Shown here in pieces: positions 19,196 to 27,389 of a DNA stretch of 64,000 nucleotides. The position numbers and the translations under genes are program-made. Each line of letters begins with the position of its first letter. Within the stretch, counting starts at the first letter, position 1. This DNA comes from an uncultured Rikenellaceae bacterium (GTDB lineage: Bacteria > Bacteroidota > Bacteroidia > Bacteroidales > Rikenellaceae), in NCBI GenBank assembly GCA_944325305.1, contig CALUZO010000001.1:104351-168350 (forward strand), in the 5' to 3' direction. A model generated the notes under the pieces. That model saw only the letters and a list, made by a program, of their open reading frames with translations. It was not told the DNA's origin and did not search any database.

Positions 19196-20083
19196 TTAAA
19201 ATACATCGAGCGAATCGTTCTCCGAATCCGTCTGGCTATTTACCGAATCGAGGTACCGTTTGGCCTCATTGTCGGCTGTGACAGCGCCATTTCTGACCTT
19301 ATCGTCGTCGAGCGTAAGAAACAGCTCCACGCTCGTACCCGGATCCACACGCTTCACCTGCTGCGGCGACTGTTTATACACACGGGCCTCGTTCCGATCC
19401 ATTATAGATATATTATCGTCGTAATGCACCGCTCCGACATTCATTCCCGCTTCCCAAATACGGTTTTTAGCCTCGTTCAGCGTCAGGCCTATGAATTTCG
19501 GCATAACCGGCAACGGTTCCTCCGGATTCAGTCCGACAATCAGTGTAACGCCGGATCCCTGTTCGGCCATTTTGTCGCTATTCTCAGTGATGGCCACTCC
19601 CCGATATTGCTGGGCAAGTACATAGTTGGTAGCTATATCTTCCTGATATATTATGCGGTCTATTTCAAGACCTGCCGACTGAAGATTATTCTTGGCCTGC
19701 CTCAACGAGAAGCCTGTCACATAAGGTATCTTCACCATCTTTCGTCCGTGGGCGCTGATCGTAACGAAGATCCTGCGTCCCTCCTTGACATGGGTTCCAG
19801 GTTTCGGAAACTGATCGAGTACCGATCCTCCGGGTGAAGTAGGCACATAGAGCGAATCGTTGATCTCGATGACAAGGCCTCCATTATTTGCCAGTTTGTC
19901 AGCCTGCTCCATCGTCATGCCCGTGAAATCGGGAACACTCTGGTATTTGTTATGGCGTGTGCAAATATTGAGCAGGATAGATATGATAAACACAAACACT
20001 ATTATCGCACACACGGCGAGCACCAGGTTGCGCACCAATAGAGTGCGGCCCAATCTGGATATAAGGCTATCGGATGATGACAT
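19196..20083 (-). CDS. Membrane-anchored PASTA-domain protein
   Basis: A 295-residue protein with a short cytoplasmic N-terminus, one membrane helix (about residues 16-40) and three PASTA domains in the periplasm (about 48-115, 117-185 and 192-262; each starts with a 'VPDFTGMTMEQA', 'IPYVTGFSLRQA' or 'MPKFIGLTLNEA' type motif). PASTA domains bind peptidoglycan in penicillin-binding proteins and Ser/Thr kinases. Here there is no kinase or transpeptidase domain, so the protein may be a wall-sensing or scaffold protein. It lies six bases after mqnE and twelve before rluD, all apparently one transcript. A D/N/S-rich tail closes the protein. Confidence 0.88.
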   Translation of the reverse strand: MSSSDSLISRLGRTLLVRNLVLAVCAIIVFVFIISILLNICTRHNKYQSVPDFTGMTMEQADKLANNGGLVIEINDSLYVPTSPGGSVLDQFPKPGTHVKEGRRIFVTISAHGRKMVKIPYVTGFSLRQAKNNLQSAGLEIDRIIYQEDIATNYVLAQQYRGVAITENSDKMAEQGSGVTLIVGLNPEEPLPVMPKFIGLTLNEAKNRIWEAGMNVGAVHYDDNISIMDRNEARVYKQSPQQVKRVDPGTSVELFLTLDDDKVRNGAVTADNEAKRYLDSVNSQTDSENDSLDVF

Positions 20084-20089
20084 ATTGTT

Positions 20090-21217
20090 CTACTGTTTTG
20101 TTTCGTTGCGTGTAAAGTTACTCCTTTTCACCGGATTATAAAACGTATCGCGTTCCACCGGTTCGAATCCGGCGGCACGGACCAGTTTTTCTATATCTGC
20201 GACCGTCATCGATGGTTTCTGTTCCTCGGCTCCGGCCATTGAGTATATCTTTGTAGTATCGTCGATAGTACCGTCTATATCATCCGCCCCGAACGACAAG
20301 GCCAGTTCCGTGACCGTCTTGCCGTACATGGGCCAATAGGCCTTCACATGCGGAAAGTTATCGAGGAAGATTCGCGAGACGGCAAGCATTTTAAGATCTT
20401 CCGTTATAGACACTTCGCCTAAATGCGACATAGAGTTCCCCGCGCTGCGATATTTCAATGGGATAAAGGCGTTGAAACCGCCCGTTTCGTCCTGAAGTTT
20501 GCGCAGACGATCGAGATGGTCGATCCTGTGTGCCACAGATTCGATATGGCCATATAGTATGGTCGAGTTCGTAGGAATGCCCAATTTGTGCGCCTCCCGA
20601 TGGACTGCAAGCCACTCTTCGGCCGTTCCCTTGTCGGGACATATCTGCGAACGTATATCCGGAGCGAATATCTCGGCCCCGCCACCCGGGATAGCCTCCA
20701 TCCCGGCATCTTTCAGCAACGAAAGGCCCTCTTCGAGTGTAAGTCCCGCCTTACGGATCATATACCCCAGTTCAATAGCCGTGAAGGCTTTCACAGCGAC
20801 ATACGGCAGCACCTCTTTCACCAGACGTACCATATCGATATAGTGCCAGAGATCATGTTTCGGATGTACCCCGCCGACTATATGCACCTCGGTTATCTCT
20901 TTCCCAACGTAACCGCTAACGATTTCCCTCACCTTGTCGAGGGAATAATCCCATGCCATCGGCGATTCAGCAGCCTTGTGGTAAGAACAGAAGCGGCAGT
21001 TGAACACGCATACATTCGTAGGTTCCACATGGATATTGCGGTTATAAAACACGACCTCGCCGCTTTTTTCTCTTTTCAGTTCGACAGCCAGCATACCGAG
21101 CAAGGCGAGAGGCGCCTGCATCCAGAGTATCTCTGCATCTTCACGAGAGATTCTTTCGCGGCCACGCACTTTGGCGACCACTCTCTTAACATCGGGTGTT
21201 AGATTCAATTCTTCCAT
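20090..21217 (-). CDS. mqnE: Aminofutalosine synthase (MqnE)
   Basis: The radical SAM enzyme that makes aminodeoxyfutalosine in the futalosine menaquinone route. The cluster motif is CVFNCRFCSY (CX3CX2C, about residue 70), preceded by HVEPTNVC. Other family motifs are HIVGGVHP, KAFTAIE, IPGGGAEIF and LYGHIES. The 375-residue length is normal. The start at 21217 (MEELNLTP) is chosen because a full promoter lies directly upstream; a longer open frame to 21271 crosses that promoter. The gene leads an operon with the PASTA and rluD genes. The promoter spacing predicts an almost leaderless transcript. Confidence 0.92.
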   Translation of the reverse strand: MEELNLTPDVKRVVAKVRGRERISREDAEILWMQAPLALLGMLAVELKREKSGEVVFYNRNIHVEPTNVCVFNCRFCSYHKAAESPMAWDYSLDKVREIVSGYVGKEITEVHIVGGVHPKHDLWHYIDMVRLVKEVLPYVAVKAFTAIELGYMIRKAGLTLEEGLSLLKDAGMEAIPGGGAEIFAPDIRSQICPDKGTAEEWLAVHREAHKLGIPTNSTILYGHIESVAHRIDHLDRLRKLQDETGGFNAFIPLKYRSAGNSMSHLGEVSITEDLKMLAVSRIFLDNFPHVKAYWPMYGKTVTELALSFGADDIDGTIDDTTKIYSMAGAEEQKPSMTVADIEKLVRAAGFEPVERDTFYNPVKRSNFTRNETKQ

Positions 21218-21221
21218 TGCG

Positions 21222-21253
21222 CAAAGATAGTGCAATGGAGATGGAAAGTCAAA
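21222..21253 (-). promoter_or_regulatory. Promoter of mqnE operon, abutting the start codon
   Basis: On the minus strand TTTG (21250-21253), a 20-base spacer and TATCTTTG (21222-21229) form a complete Bacteroidota promoter. Its -7 box ends only four bases before the mqnE ATG, so the transcript would have little or no leader. Confidence 0.75.
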
Positions 21254-21594
21254 TATGATTCCATTTTCCACCGAAGCGCACGAAACCGATAACTAATTAG
21301 AAAGCCCGGCTATTCTGTATCGACCTAAACCGATTCCGTTTCCCCTCGAAACAATTTGCATCCTGACAAATAGATATTGAATCATCCAACATCGCCGGCA
21401 ATGATTTTCGGGTATAGATCGTTCTATGACAAGTCTTACAGCGAAGTATCGTAATCTTGCAGGCCGATCATTCTGCCCTGTAAATATCCATTCGGGCAGA
21501 TATCCTCAATTACACTCTATTGTATTCGATCTGTATTCCGAGGATAGATATTTATGGAGATATCGGGTGATCGGCCAACGATTTCTTCAAACAA
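21254..21594. other. Intergenic region without a recognisable gene
   Basis: About 340 bases lie between the mqnE promoter and the rpmH terminator. I see no open frame with coding character, RNA gene or long repeat. Confidence 0.55.
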
Positions 21595-21628
21595 AAAAAG
21601 ATGTTCCTGCCGAGAGGAACATCTTTTT
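21595..21628 (-). terminator. Terminator after rpmH
   Basis: A 14-bp stem (21595-21608 with 21615-21628) with a six-base loop; its outer pairs are an A run on one side and a T run on the other. It lies 22 bases beyond the rpmH stop. Confidence 0.85.
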
Positions 21629-21650
21629 ATATAAAACCGTAGATCAGGGC

Positions 21651-21806
21651 TTATTTAGCGAGTGTTTCGCATGAAACAGTAAGTTTTTTACGTCCCTTTG
21701 CCCTGCGTGCGGCAAGCACCTTGCGGCCGTTTGGGGTGGACATCCTTTCACGGAAGCCGTGCTTATTTATCCTTTTCTTGCGCGATGGCTGATAAGTCCT
21801 TTTCAT
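21651..21806 (-). CDS. rpmH: 50S ribosomal protein L34
   Basis: A 51-residue basic protein of the large ribosomal subunit, too short for many ORF finders. It begins [18 protein letters not shown] and contains [20 protein letters not shown], the hallmark of L34. The C-terminal extension ([11 protein letters not shown]) is typical of Bacteroidota. In many bacteria rpmH sits beside dnaA or rnpA; here it follows rpsT on the same strand with a 76-base gap and ends at a good terminator. Confidence 0.97.
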   Translation of the reverse strand: MKRTYQPSRKKRINKHGFRERMSTPNGRKVLAARRAKGRKKLTVSCETLAK

Positions 21807-21882
21807 GGTTGTTTATATCTTTTTTGTTTGTTCGTTTAGTAAGTGGAACCCGAAAACCGGGCACTATGAATCCGGCCTTTAA

Positions 21883-22134
21883 TTACAGCGCGTTAACCTG
21901 TTTTTGAAGGCTGCTCTTGAGGTTACCCGCTTTGTTGGCATGAATGATGTTTTTCTTAGCCAATTTGTCGAGCATAGCCGTCACCTTAGGGAGAAGTGCT
22001 TCAGCAGCGCTCTTGTCCGAAGTATTGCGGAGAGCTTTCACGGCATTGCGAGCCGTTTTGTGATAGTAACGGTTCTGCAGCCTTTTCACCTGGGTCTGGC
22101 GAATTCTCTTTTTTGCCGAATTGTGGTTTGCCAT
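21883..22134 (-). CDS. rpsT: 30S ribosomal protein S20
   Basis: An 83-residue, lysine- and alanine-rich helical protein that binds 16S rRNA in the small subunit. The opening MANHNSAKKRIRQTQVKRL and the tail GNLKSSLQKQVNAL are characteristic. It lies 91 bases downstream of tRNA-Glu and 76 bases upstream of rpmH on the same strand. No separate -7 box was found before it, so transcription from the tRNA-Glu promoter is likely. Confidence 0.97.
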   Translation of the reverse strand: MANHNSAKKRIRQTQVKRLQNRYYHKTARNAVKALRNTSDKSAAEALLPKVTAMLDKLAKKNIIHANKAGNLKSSLQKQVNAL

Positions 22135-22225
22135 ATCTTTGTTACGTAAATTGTCTGGTAAAATAAAAAAGCGCTACACCTCACTCCCTCTCTTCATACA
22201 TCCCTCTCACTCTGTCGCGCCTGTG

Positions 22226-22297
22226 TAGCCCATAGGAGAATCGAACTCCTCTTTCAAGAATGAAAATCTTGCGTCCTAACCGATAGACGAATGGGCC
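22226..22297 (-). tRNA. tRNA-Glu (anticodon TTC)
   Basis: Read on the minus strand, 72 bases fold into a complete cloverleaf: a 7-bp acceptor starting GGCCCAT, a D arm with GTCTATCGGTTAGGAC, and a 5-bp anticodon stem around loop TTTTCAT giving anticodon TTC. A 4-base variable loop and a T arm with TTCGATT follow. CCA is not encoded. The first acceptor pair is G-U. Confidence 0.95.
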
Positions 22298-22328
22298 AAT
22301 TGCCGTATTCTTTAGTAATTCAGCGGTG

Positions 22329-22359
22329 CAAAGATAGGGAAAAAGAAATTAGTTGCAAA
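22329..22359 (-). promoter_or_regulatory. Promoter of tRNA-Glu
   Basis: TTTG (22356-22359), 19 bases, then TATCTTTG (22329-22336) on the minus strand. The predicted transcript starts about 25 bases before the tRNA. Confidence 0.75.
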
Positions 22360-22386
22360 TATTTTCGAGAAAAAAACTGAAAAAAT

Positions 22387-23166
22387 TTATTTCATCCGCA
22401 CAGTTTTCGTTTTCGGATCGAATCTCACGGAAGTATCGACAAAAAGCCGCTGTATGTCGCCGTTGTCTATAAGTTGGGCCGCGGTCCCGTAATGGAATCG
22501 TCCGTTCTCTATAACGGCGAGAGTATCGCATAATTCCAACGCAATACCGAGATCATGAGTCGAAAATATTATCGTCTTCTTCTGTTTATGAGCCAGTTCA
22601 CGCAGCAGAAGACATATCTCGTAGCGATTGGGCAGGTCGAGAAAAGCTGTCGGCTCGTCGAGCAGTATTATCGGTGTATCCTGGGCAAGAGCACGTGCTA
22701 TCATCACTCTCTGCCGTTCGCCGTCGCTAAGGGTATCGATGGGTTTGTGTGCGAATGCCGACATTCCTACCAGGGCCAGCGACTCGATCACCTTCTCGCG
22801 ATCGACATCCGTGAGCGAACCTATCCAATTTGTATAGGGTGCGCGCCCGATGGCGACTACATCGGCGACTTTCAGGTTCGTAATGCGAACCTCGTCGGTC
22901 GACACGAAACTTATCCGCGAAGCTATTTCACGTGCAGTCATCGACTCCAGCGATCTGCCATCGACCACCACGTCGCCGCCGAGAGGTTTTGCAAGAGCGG
23001 CAATAGTTCTCAACAGTGTACTTTTTCCCGTTCCGTTGCGACCGATGAGTGCCGTGAATTCCCCCCATCCGAAACCGAGATCGGCCCCCGCAAACAAAAC
23101 CCGGTCGCCATAACCCAACGTCAGGTTTTTCAACTCGACAGTATAGATCCTTTCCGCTTCCATCAT
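22387..23166 (-). CDS. ABC importer ATPase (FecE/BtuD type)
   Basis: The cytoplasmic ATPase of an iron-chelate, heme or cobalamin importer. The 259 residues contain Walker A GRNGTGKS (about residue 40), the signature LSDGERQ (a variant of LSGGQ, about residue 145), Walker B IILLDEPTAFLD and the H-loop FSTHD. It is last in a four-gene operon with its permease and binding protein; its start codon overlaps the permease stop by one base (TAATG). The substrate cannot be told from the sequence. Siderophores, heme and vitamin B12 are all plausible. There is no TonB receptor nearby. Confidence 0.93.
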   Translation of the reverse strand: MMEAERIYTVELKNLTLGYGDRVLFAGADLGFGWGEFTALIGRNGTGKSTLLRTIAALAKPLGGDVVVDGRSLESMTAREIASRISFVSTDEVRITNLKVADVVAIGRAPYTNWIGSLTDVDREKVIESLALVGMSAFAHKPIDTLSDGERQRVMIARALAQDTPIILLDEPTAFLDLPNRYEICLLLRELAHKQKKTIIFSTHDLGIALELCDTLAVIENGRFHYGTAAQLIDNGDIQRLFVDTSVRFDPKTKTVRMK

Positions 23167-24212
23167 TAAAATATCTTACGGTTGCGGACGATCACCAACA
23201 CTACCACCGGAATGCCCAAAAGAGCTGTTATGGTATTGATCGGGAGGACCATGTCGTTCGCAGGCAATTGCGATATGATGTCGCAAACCAACATTATCAA
23301 CGCGCCGAGCATTATCGCACCCGGCATCAACACACGATGGTCGGCATCGGCAAACAGCATTCTCGCTATATGAGGTACGGCTATACCTATAAATCCAACA
23401 GGTCCGCAGAAAGCGGTTACTGTCCCGGCCAGTAATGTCGTACTTAAAAATATGATCGTGCGCGTGAGGCTTATGTTCAGTCCCATGGTGCGTGCGTAGT
23501 TCTCGCCGAGCAGAAGCATATTGAGCGGTTTAACAAGCAGTATCGAGAGCAGCAGTCCCGCTAAGCATACGGGCAGCAATATGCCGAGCTGTCCCGCAGT
23601 GACTCCGCCGACCGAGGCCATGGACCATATCACGAAAGACTTCAACGCACCCTCCGGACTGAAATATTGTAGTATTTCGATAAAAGCCGTGGCAGCGCTT
23701 CCTATCATCATGCCGAGAATGAGTATCACCATGATATCCTTGATCCTGACCGACACTGCCATTATGATTATAAATATCAGTGCGGCGCCTATCCATGCCG
23801 AACCTGCCATACCGAGGTTACGGACAATATCGCCTGTCGCTCCGGCGCCCAACAAGGGCAGTCCCAACAGAAACAGCGCCACGCCAAGGCTTGCCCCGGA
23901 ACTGATACCCAACACGAACGGACCGGCAAGCGGATTTCGGAAAAGGGTCTGCATCTGCAGACCGCTTGCCGACAACGCCGCGCCAGCAACGACAGCTACG
24001 GCAGCTTTGGGAAGCCGGAATTTCAAGATTATCGCCCGGGCCGTTTCATACGCCGAAGGATCAGATGCGATGCCGGGCCGTCCGGTAAGTACGGCCCATA
24101 TATCGCCGACATGAAGCTGGGCCGAACCCAACAGCACGTCAGCAACGAAAAACAGGACTATCAATATCCCGACAATAGCAAACACTGCTATGTTACGTCC
24201 GCGCGACGACAT
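23166..24212 (-). CDS. ABC importer permease (FecCD/BtuC type)
   Basis: A 348-residue inner-membrane permease with about ten hydrophobic helices. FecCD family marks are LRLPKAAVAVVAGAALSASG near residue 50 (split: RLPKAAVAV, AGAALSASG), LQMQTLFRNPLAGPFVLGIS, and GPVGFIGIAVPHIAR near residue 275. It would pass a metal chelate such as a siderophore, heme or cobalamin into the cytoplasm. Its start lies directly after the binding-protein stop, and its stop overlaps the ATPase start, showing tight translational coupling. Confidence 0.94.
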   Translation of the reverse strand: MSSRGRNIAVFAIVGILIVLFFVADVLLGSAQLHVGDIWAVLTGRPGIASDPSAYETARAIILKFRLPKAAVAVVAGAALSASGLQMQTLFRNPLAGPFVLGISSGASLGVALFLLGLPLLGAGATGDIVRNLGMAGSAWIGAALIFIIIMAVSVRIKDIMVILILGMMIGSAATAFIEILQYFSPEGALKSFVIWSMASVGGVTAGQLGILLPVCLAGLLLSILLVKPLNMLLLGENYARTMGLNISLTRTIIFLSTTLLAGTVTAFCGPVGFIGIAVPHIARMLFADADHRVLMPGAIMLGALIMLVCDIISQLPANDMVLPINTITALLGIPVVVLVIVRNRKIF

Positions 24213-25379
24213 CTATTCAACTTTGTTAAAATAATACGGTTCGTAATCCGGATACATCCACGGGTAGAATATCTTAACCATATCCTTGAGTACTATGTCG
24301 GGCCGTACGGCCCCAGACTCCCAAAAATCACTTCCCCCTTCCGAAGTACCTCTTTTGTTGCAATTAAAGACACGTCCGTTAACGACCGGCGGAATCTCCC
24401 CGAACCGCGGATTCTCCGCTAAAAGATCGACTTTTGTGGAGGCCTGTCCCGGATTGAGCCATACATCGGAACTGTTTGCAAATATATATGCCGATTCGAC
24501 ACTTATGGGCCGGCTCTGCTGCGAGTCTACCCCTGCGCAGGCATATTCGCCCTGCGCATCGCGGATCAGACGCACCATATAGCTGCGGTCGCCGGGCACG
24601 AACCACGTATCTCGGTATGGAGCATTCAGCATAACTTTCGGTTTAGCCGACGAGAGAATCACGGTCCGGGCACGAACATCATCGCACAAACGCTCGTAAT
24701 TGTACCTAACGCTGTCGAAAATATCCGCAGCCTGCTCGCGTCGGTCGAACATCTCTCCGAAAGCAACCAACCACTCGGCCTTGCCCAACGGCGACTGTTC
24801 GACATAGTCACCTATATATATATATTTGATGCCGAGTTCGTCGAGTTTTCGCGTCATTGCCGAATTGTCGCCATATACTCCGTAAAGAAATACGAGATCG
24901 GGACGCAGCTCGGCCAATACCTCGTAGTTCATGTTGCTGTCATAACCCACATCTCGCAACAACCCCTTTGCAAAACGCCCTCTTACATTACCGTTGGTTA
25001 TATAGGATACACCGGAAACGCCTTTTATAGTCTCCTCCTCTCCAAGAGCCGAGATAAATGCCACATACGACGAGGACATGCACACGACCTTTTTCAACGG
25101 AACGTCTACCACCGCTCCTTCGAAATCCTTTGGTGGCTGTTCTCCTGCCCGTCTCAAAAACAGGTTCATATCCACATTTTCCGCTCCCTGCCACGGATTT
25201 CGCACCGATAACACGGAACTCTCACCACAACCGAAAACCGAAAACCCATCGGCAAAAACCGGCATATACAGAGTGTCGGTGAACAAGGATGCGGTTTTGC
25301 CTCCGCCGCCGCAAGAACACGATAAGACGGACAGAAACCCGGCAACCGCAAATATCGTCGATCTGTAAAGAATCTTCAT
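24213..25379 (-). CDS. ABC importer substrate-binding lipoprotein
   Basis: A 388-residue periplasmic binding protein of the helical-backbone class (TroA/BtuF-like). It has a lipoprotein signal with CSCGGGG at about residues 21-27. The two lobes are recognisable: the first around VVCMSSSYVAFISALGEEETIKGVSG and the second from 'LRPDLVFLYGVYG' on. The ATG overlaps the preceding gene's stop in an ATGA. It delivers its ligand to the FecCD permease encoded next. Bacteroidota members of this group are annotated for iron or cobalamin, and the ligand here is unknown. Confidence 0.9.
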   Translation of the reverse strand: MKILYRSTIFAVAGFLSVLSCSCGGGGKTASLFTDTLYMPVFADGFSVFGCGESSVLSVRNPWQGAENVDMNLFLRRAGEQPPKDFEGAVVDVPLKKVVCMSSSYVAFISALGEEETIKGVSGVSYITNGNVRGRFAKGLLRDVGYDSNMNYEVLAELRPDLVFLYGVYGDNSAMTRKLDELGIKYIYIGDYVEQSPLGKAEWLVAFGEMFDRREQAADIFDSVRYNYERLCDDVRARTVILSSAKPKVMLNAPYRDTWFVPGDRSYMVRLIRDAQGEYACAGVDSQQSRPISVESAYIFANSSDVWLNPGQASTKVDLLAENPRFGEIPPVVNGRVFNCNKRGTSEGGSDFWESGAVRPDIVLKDMVKIFYPWMYPDYEPYYFNKVE

Positions 25380-25717
25380 TGCCTTCGGATTTTAGGATAT
25401 GAAAGCTCATCGACCATAAGCAGGACAAGGACAAGGAAAAAGCCCGTATCTCCTCCGGTGAACATCTTCACAATCATGTTGACCGCTATGAGCAATATAC
25501 CGAACCATACACCGACCCTGACCTTCTCGCGTTCGTCGGCCATTCTGAAATGGCGTACTATGCCAACCGTACGCCTGGCTCGAAAAACAAGGTAGACCAC
25601 GAGTGCCGCCGTCTCTATGACCGCCCCGGCCAGCGGAAACACTCTCGCCAGCAATTTACCGGCTATCAGGATAATGATTACCGTTATGAGCAATCCCTGC
25701 CGTGTGACTTTTACCAT
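25376..25717 (-). CDS. Small integral membrane protein, first gene of the importer operon
   Basis: A 113-residue protein of unknown function with three or four hydrophobic helices (about residues 7-25, 28-45, 65-83 and 88-105) joined by an arginine-rich loop. The start at 25717 (MVKVTRQG) is chosen because the operon promoter at 25743-25774 predicts a transcript beginning near 25736; the open frame reaching 25813 would run through the promoter. Its stop overlaps the binding-protein ATG, so it is translationally coupled to the importer. An accessory role in the uptake system is an inference from position only. Confidence 0.75.
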   Translation of the reverse strand: MVKVTRQGLLITVIIILIAGKLLARVFPLAGAVIETAALVVYLVFRARRTVGIVRHFRMADEREKVRVGVWFGILLIAVNMIVKMFTGGDTGFFLVLVLLMVDELSYPKIRRQ

Positions 25718-25742
25718 AAATGTCGTCGATTGAGGAAACGTA

Positions 25743-25774
25743 CAAAGGTAAAAAAAGAGCTCGGGGAAGCCAAA
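25743..25774 (-). promoter_or_regulatory. Promoter of the ABC importer operon
   Basis: Minus-strand TTTG (25771-25774), 20 bases, TACCTTTG (25743-25750). It predicts a 19-base leader before the first gene. Confidence 0.78.
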
Positions 25775-25898
25775 ACCGACAACATTTTTTACAAACAACG
25801 CATCATTTAACATGAACCGCCTCGTACCCTATGTGCGAAAAACGCGGATATTTATTCTTATCTTGACACATTCCGATATCAATCTGCAAATCTTTTCT

Positions 25899-25906
25899 TA
25901 GCTTTG
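25899..25906 (+). promoter_or_regulatory. -7 box before the aminotransferase gene
   Basis: TAGCTTTG matches TAnnTTTG and puts transcription start about 30 bases before the ATG. No good -33 element is visible. Confidence 0.45.
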
Positions 25907-25943
25907 CACGCAATATACCAATCATTAAAGCTTTATTGTCTTT

Positions 25944-27146
25944 ATGCCTACTTTATCACGCAAAGGGCAGCAAATGCCTCCATCGCCCATCCGCAAACTG
26001 GTCCCCTATGCCGAAAGCGCAAAGCGCCGTGGCATCCAGGTTCTACACCTCAATATCGGACAACCAGATATTGAGACTCCGGCAGGTGCGCGAGCAGCGG
26101 TAAAGAACAACCAGGAGACCATTTTCGAATATACCCACTCGGCCGGCATCGAAAGCTACCGCCATAAACTCGTAGAATATTACCAAAAGAACCACATAGA
26201 TGTCTCCATTGACGATATACTCGTTACGGATGGTGGTTCCGAAGCACTTTTCATGGCGATGACGGTTTGTATGAACCCGGGCGACGAGGTACTTGTTCCG
26301 GAACCATACTATGCCAACTACAACGGTTTTGCGATGGAAGCCGGGGTCACGATAAAACCCATACAATCCACCATAGCGAACGACTTCGCACTACCCCCGA
26401 TTGCCGATTTCGAAAAGCATATCACACCCTGGACACGGGCCATCCTGTTGTGTAACCCGAACAATCCGACCGGCTATCTGTACAGCAAGGAAGAGCTGAA
26501 AACACTGGCCGAAATCGTAAAGAAACACGACCTTTTCCTGATCTGCGACGAGGTGTACCGCGAATTCTGCTACGACGGAGAGAAGTTCTACTCCACACTC
26601 AATCTCAAAGGCATCGAACAGAATGTTATAGTAGCGGATTCAGTGTCGAAAAGATACAGCATGTGCGGAGTCCGTCTTGGCGCACTCGTAACCCGCAACA
26701 GGGAGGTATACAATGCCTGCATGAATATGGCCCAGGCACGTCTGTCACCGCCACTGCTCGCACAGATAGCAGCCGAGGCAGCCATAGACACCCCTCAGGA
26801 ATATTTTGACGCCGTCATATCCGAGTATATCTCGCGCAGAGACTGTATAGTCCAGGCTCTCAACAAGATCGACGGAGTATATTGTCCTACGCCCAAAGGC
26901 TCTTTCTACACCATCGTGAAACTTCCTATCGACAACTGCGACAGGTTCGCACAATGGCTTCTCGAAGAGTTCTCGTACAACGGACAGACCGTAATGTTGG
27001 CCCCCGCCACAGGATTCTACGTAACGCCCGGAGCAGGCCTGGACGAAGTACGCGTAGCTTACGTCATCAACAAGAATGACCTACTGGCCGCCGCAAAATG
27101 TATCGAAGAGGCTCTCAAGGTCTATCCCGGACGTACAAACAAATAG
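25944..27146 (+). CDS. Class I/II pyridoxal-phosphate aminotransferase
   Basis: A 400-residue cytoplasmic aminotransferase of the aspartate aminotransferase fold, probably acting on aspartate or other amino acids. Visible motifs: LNIGQPDIETP near residue 40, TDGGSEAL (cofactor phosphate loop), NPNNPTGYLYS, DEVYREFCYDG, and the lysine region DSVSKRYSMCGVRLG, where K about residue 236 forms the internal aldimine. The C-terminal domain ends normally. The exact amino donor cannot be assigned from sequence reading alone. The gene is alone between oppositely oriented and spaced neighbours. Confidence 0.92.
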   Translation: MPTLSRKGQQMPPSPIRKLVPYAESAKRRGIQVLHLNIGQPDIETPAGARAAVKNNQETIFEYTHSAGIESYRHKLVEYYQKNHIDVSIDDILVTDGGSEALFMAMTVCMNPGDEVLVPEPYYANYNGFAMEAGVTIKPIQSTIANDFALPPIADFEKHITPWTRAILLCNPNNPTGYLYSKEELKTLAEIVKKHDLFLICDEVYREFCYDGEKFYSTLNLKGIEQNVIVADSVSKRYSMCGVRLGALVTRNREVYNACMNMAQARLSPPLLAQIAAEAAIDTPQEYFDAVISEYISRRDCIVQALNKIDGVYCPTPKGSFYTIVKLPIDNCDRFAQWLLEEFSYNGQTVMLAPATGFYVTPGAGLDEVRVAYVINKNDLLAAAKCIEEALKVYPGRTNK

Positions 27147-27389
27147 CATCCCGATCTGCATGCATATGGCCGGGCATCCAAAAACCCGCCATCGACCATA
27201 ACCACACTTTGAAACAAGCGGAATTCATATAGTTTCCTATGGTTATCTATTCCGCATATATGTGCCATATTACCTGTTTTTCCATGTGAAGCATAGCCAA
27301 CCTGGTAAAAATTCATACCTTTATCCTACCTTCACATGAACCGGACGCTATCTTACATGACATCGAATAAAACTAAGAACCCAATCGCA

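Noticed and set aside
18017..19837. 606-codon plus-strand frame over rluD and the PASTA gene
   Set aside because: A long shadow frame on the opposite strand; both minus-strand genes are clear family members and explain the region.
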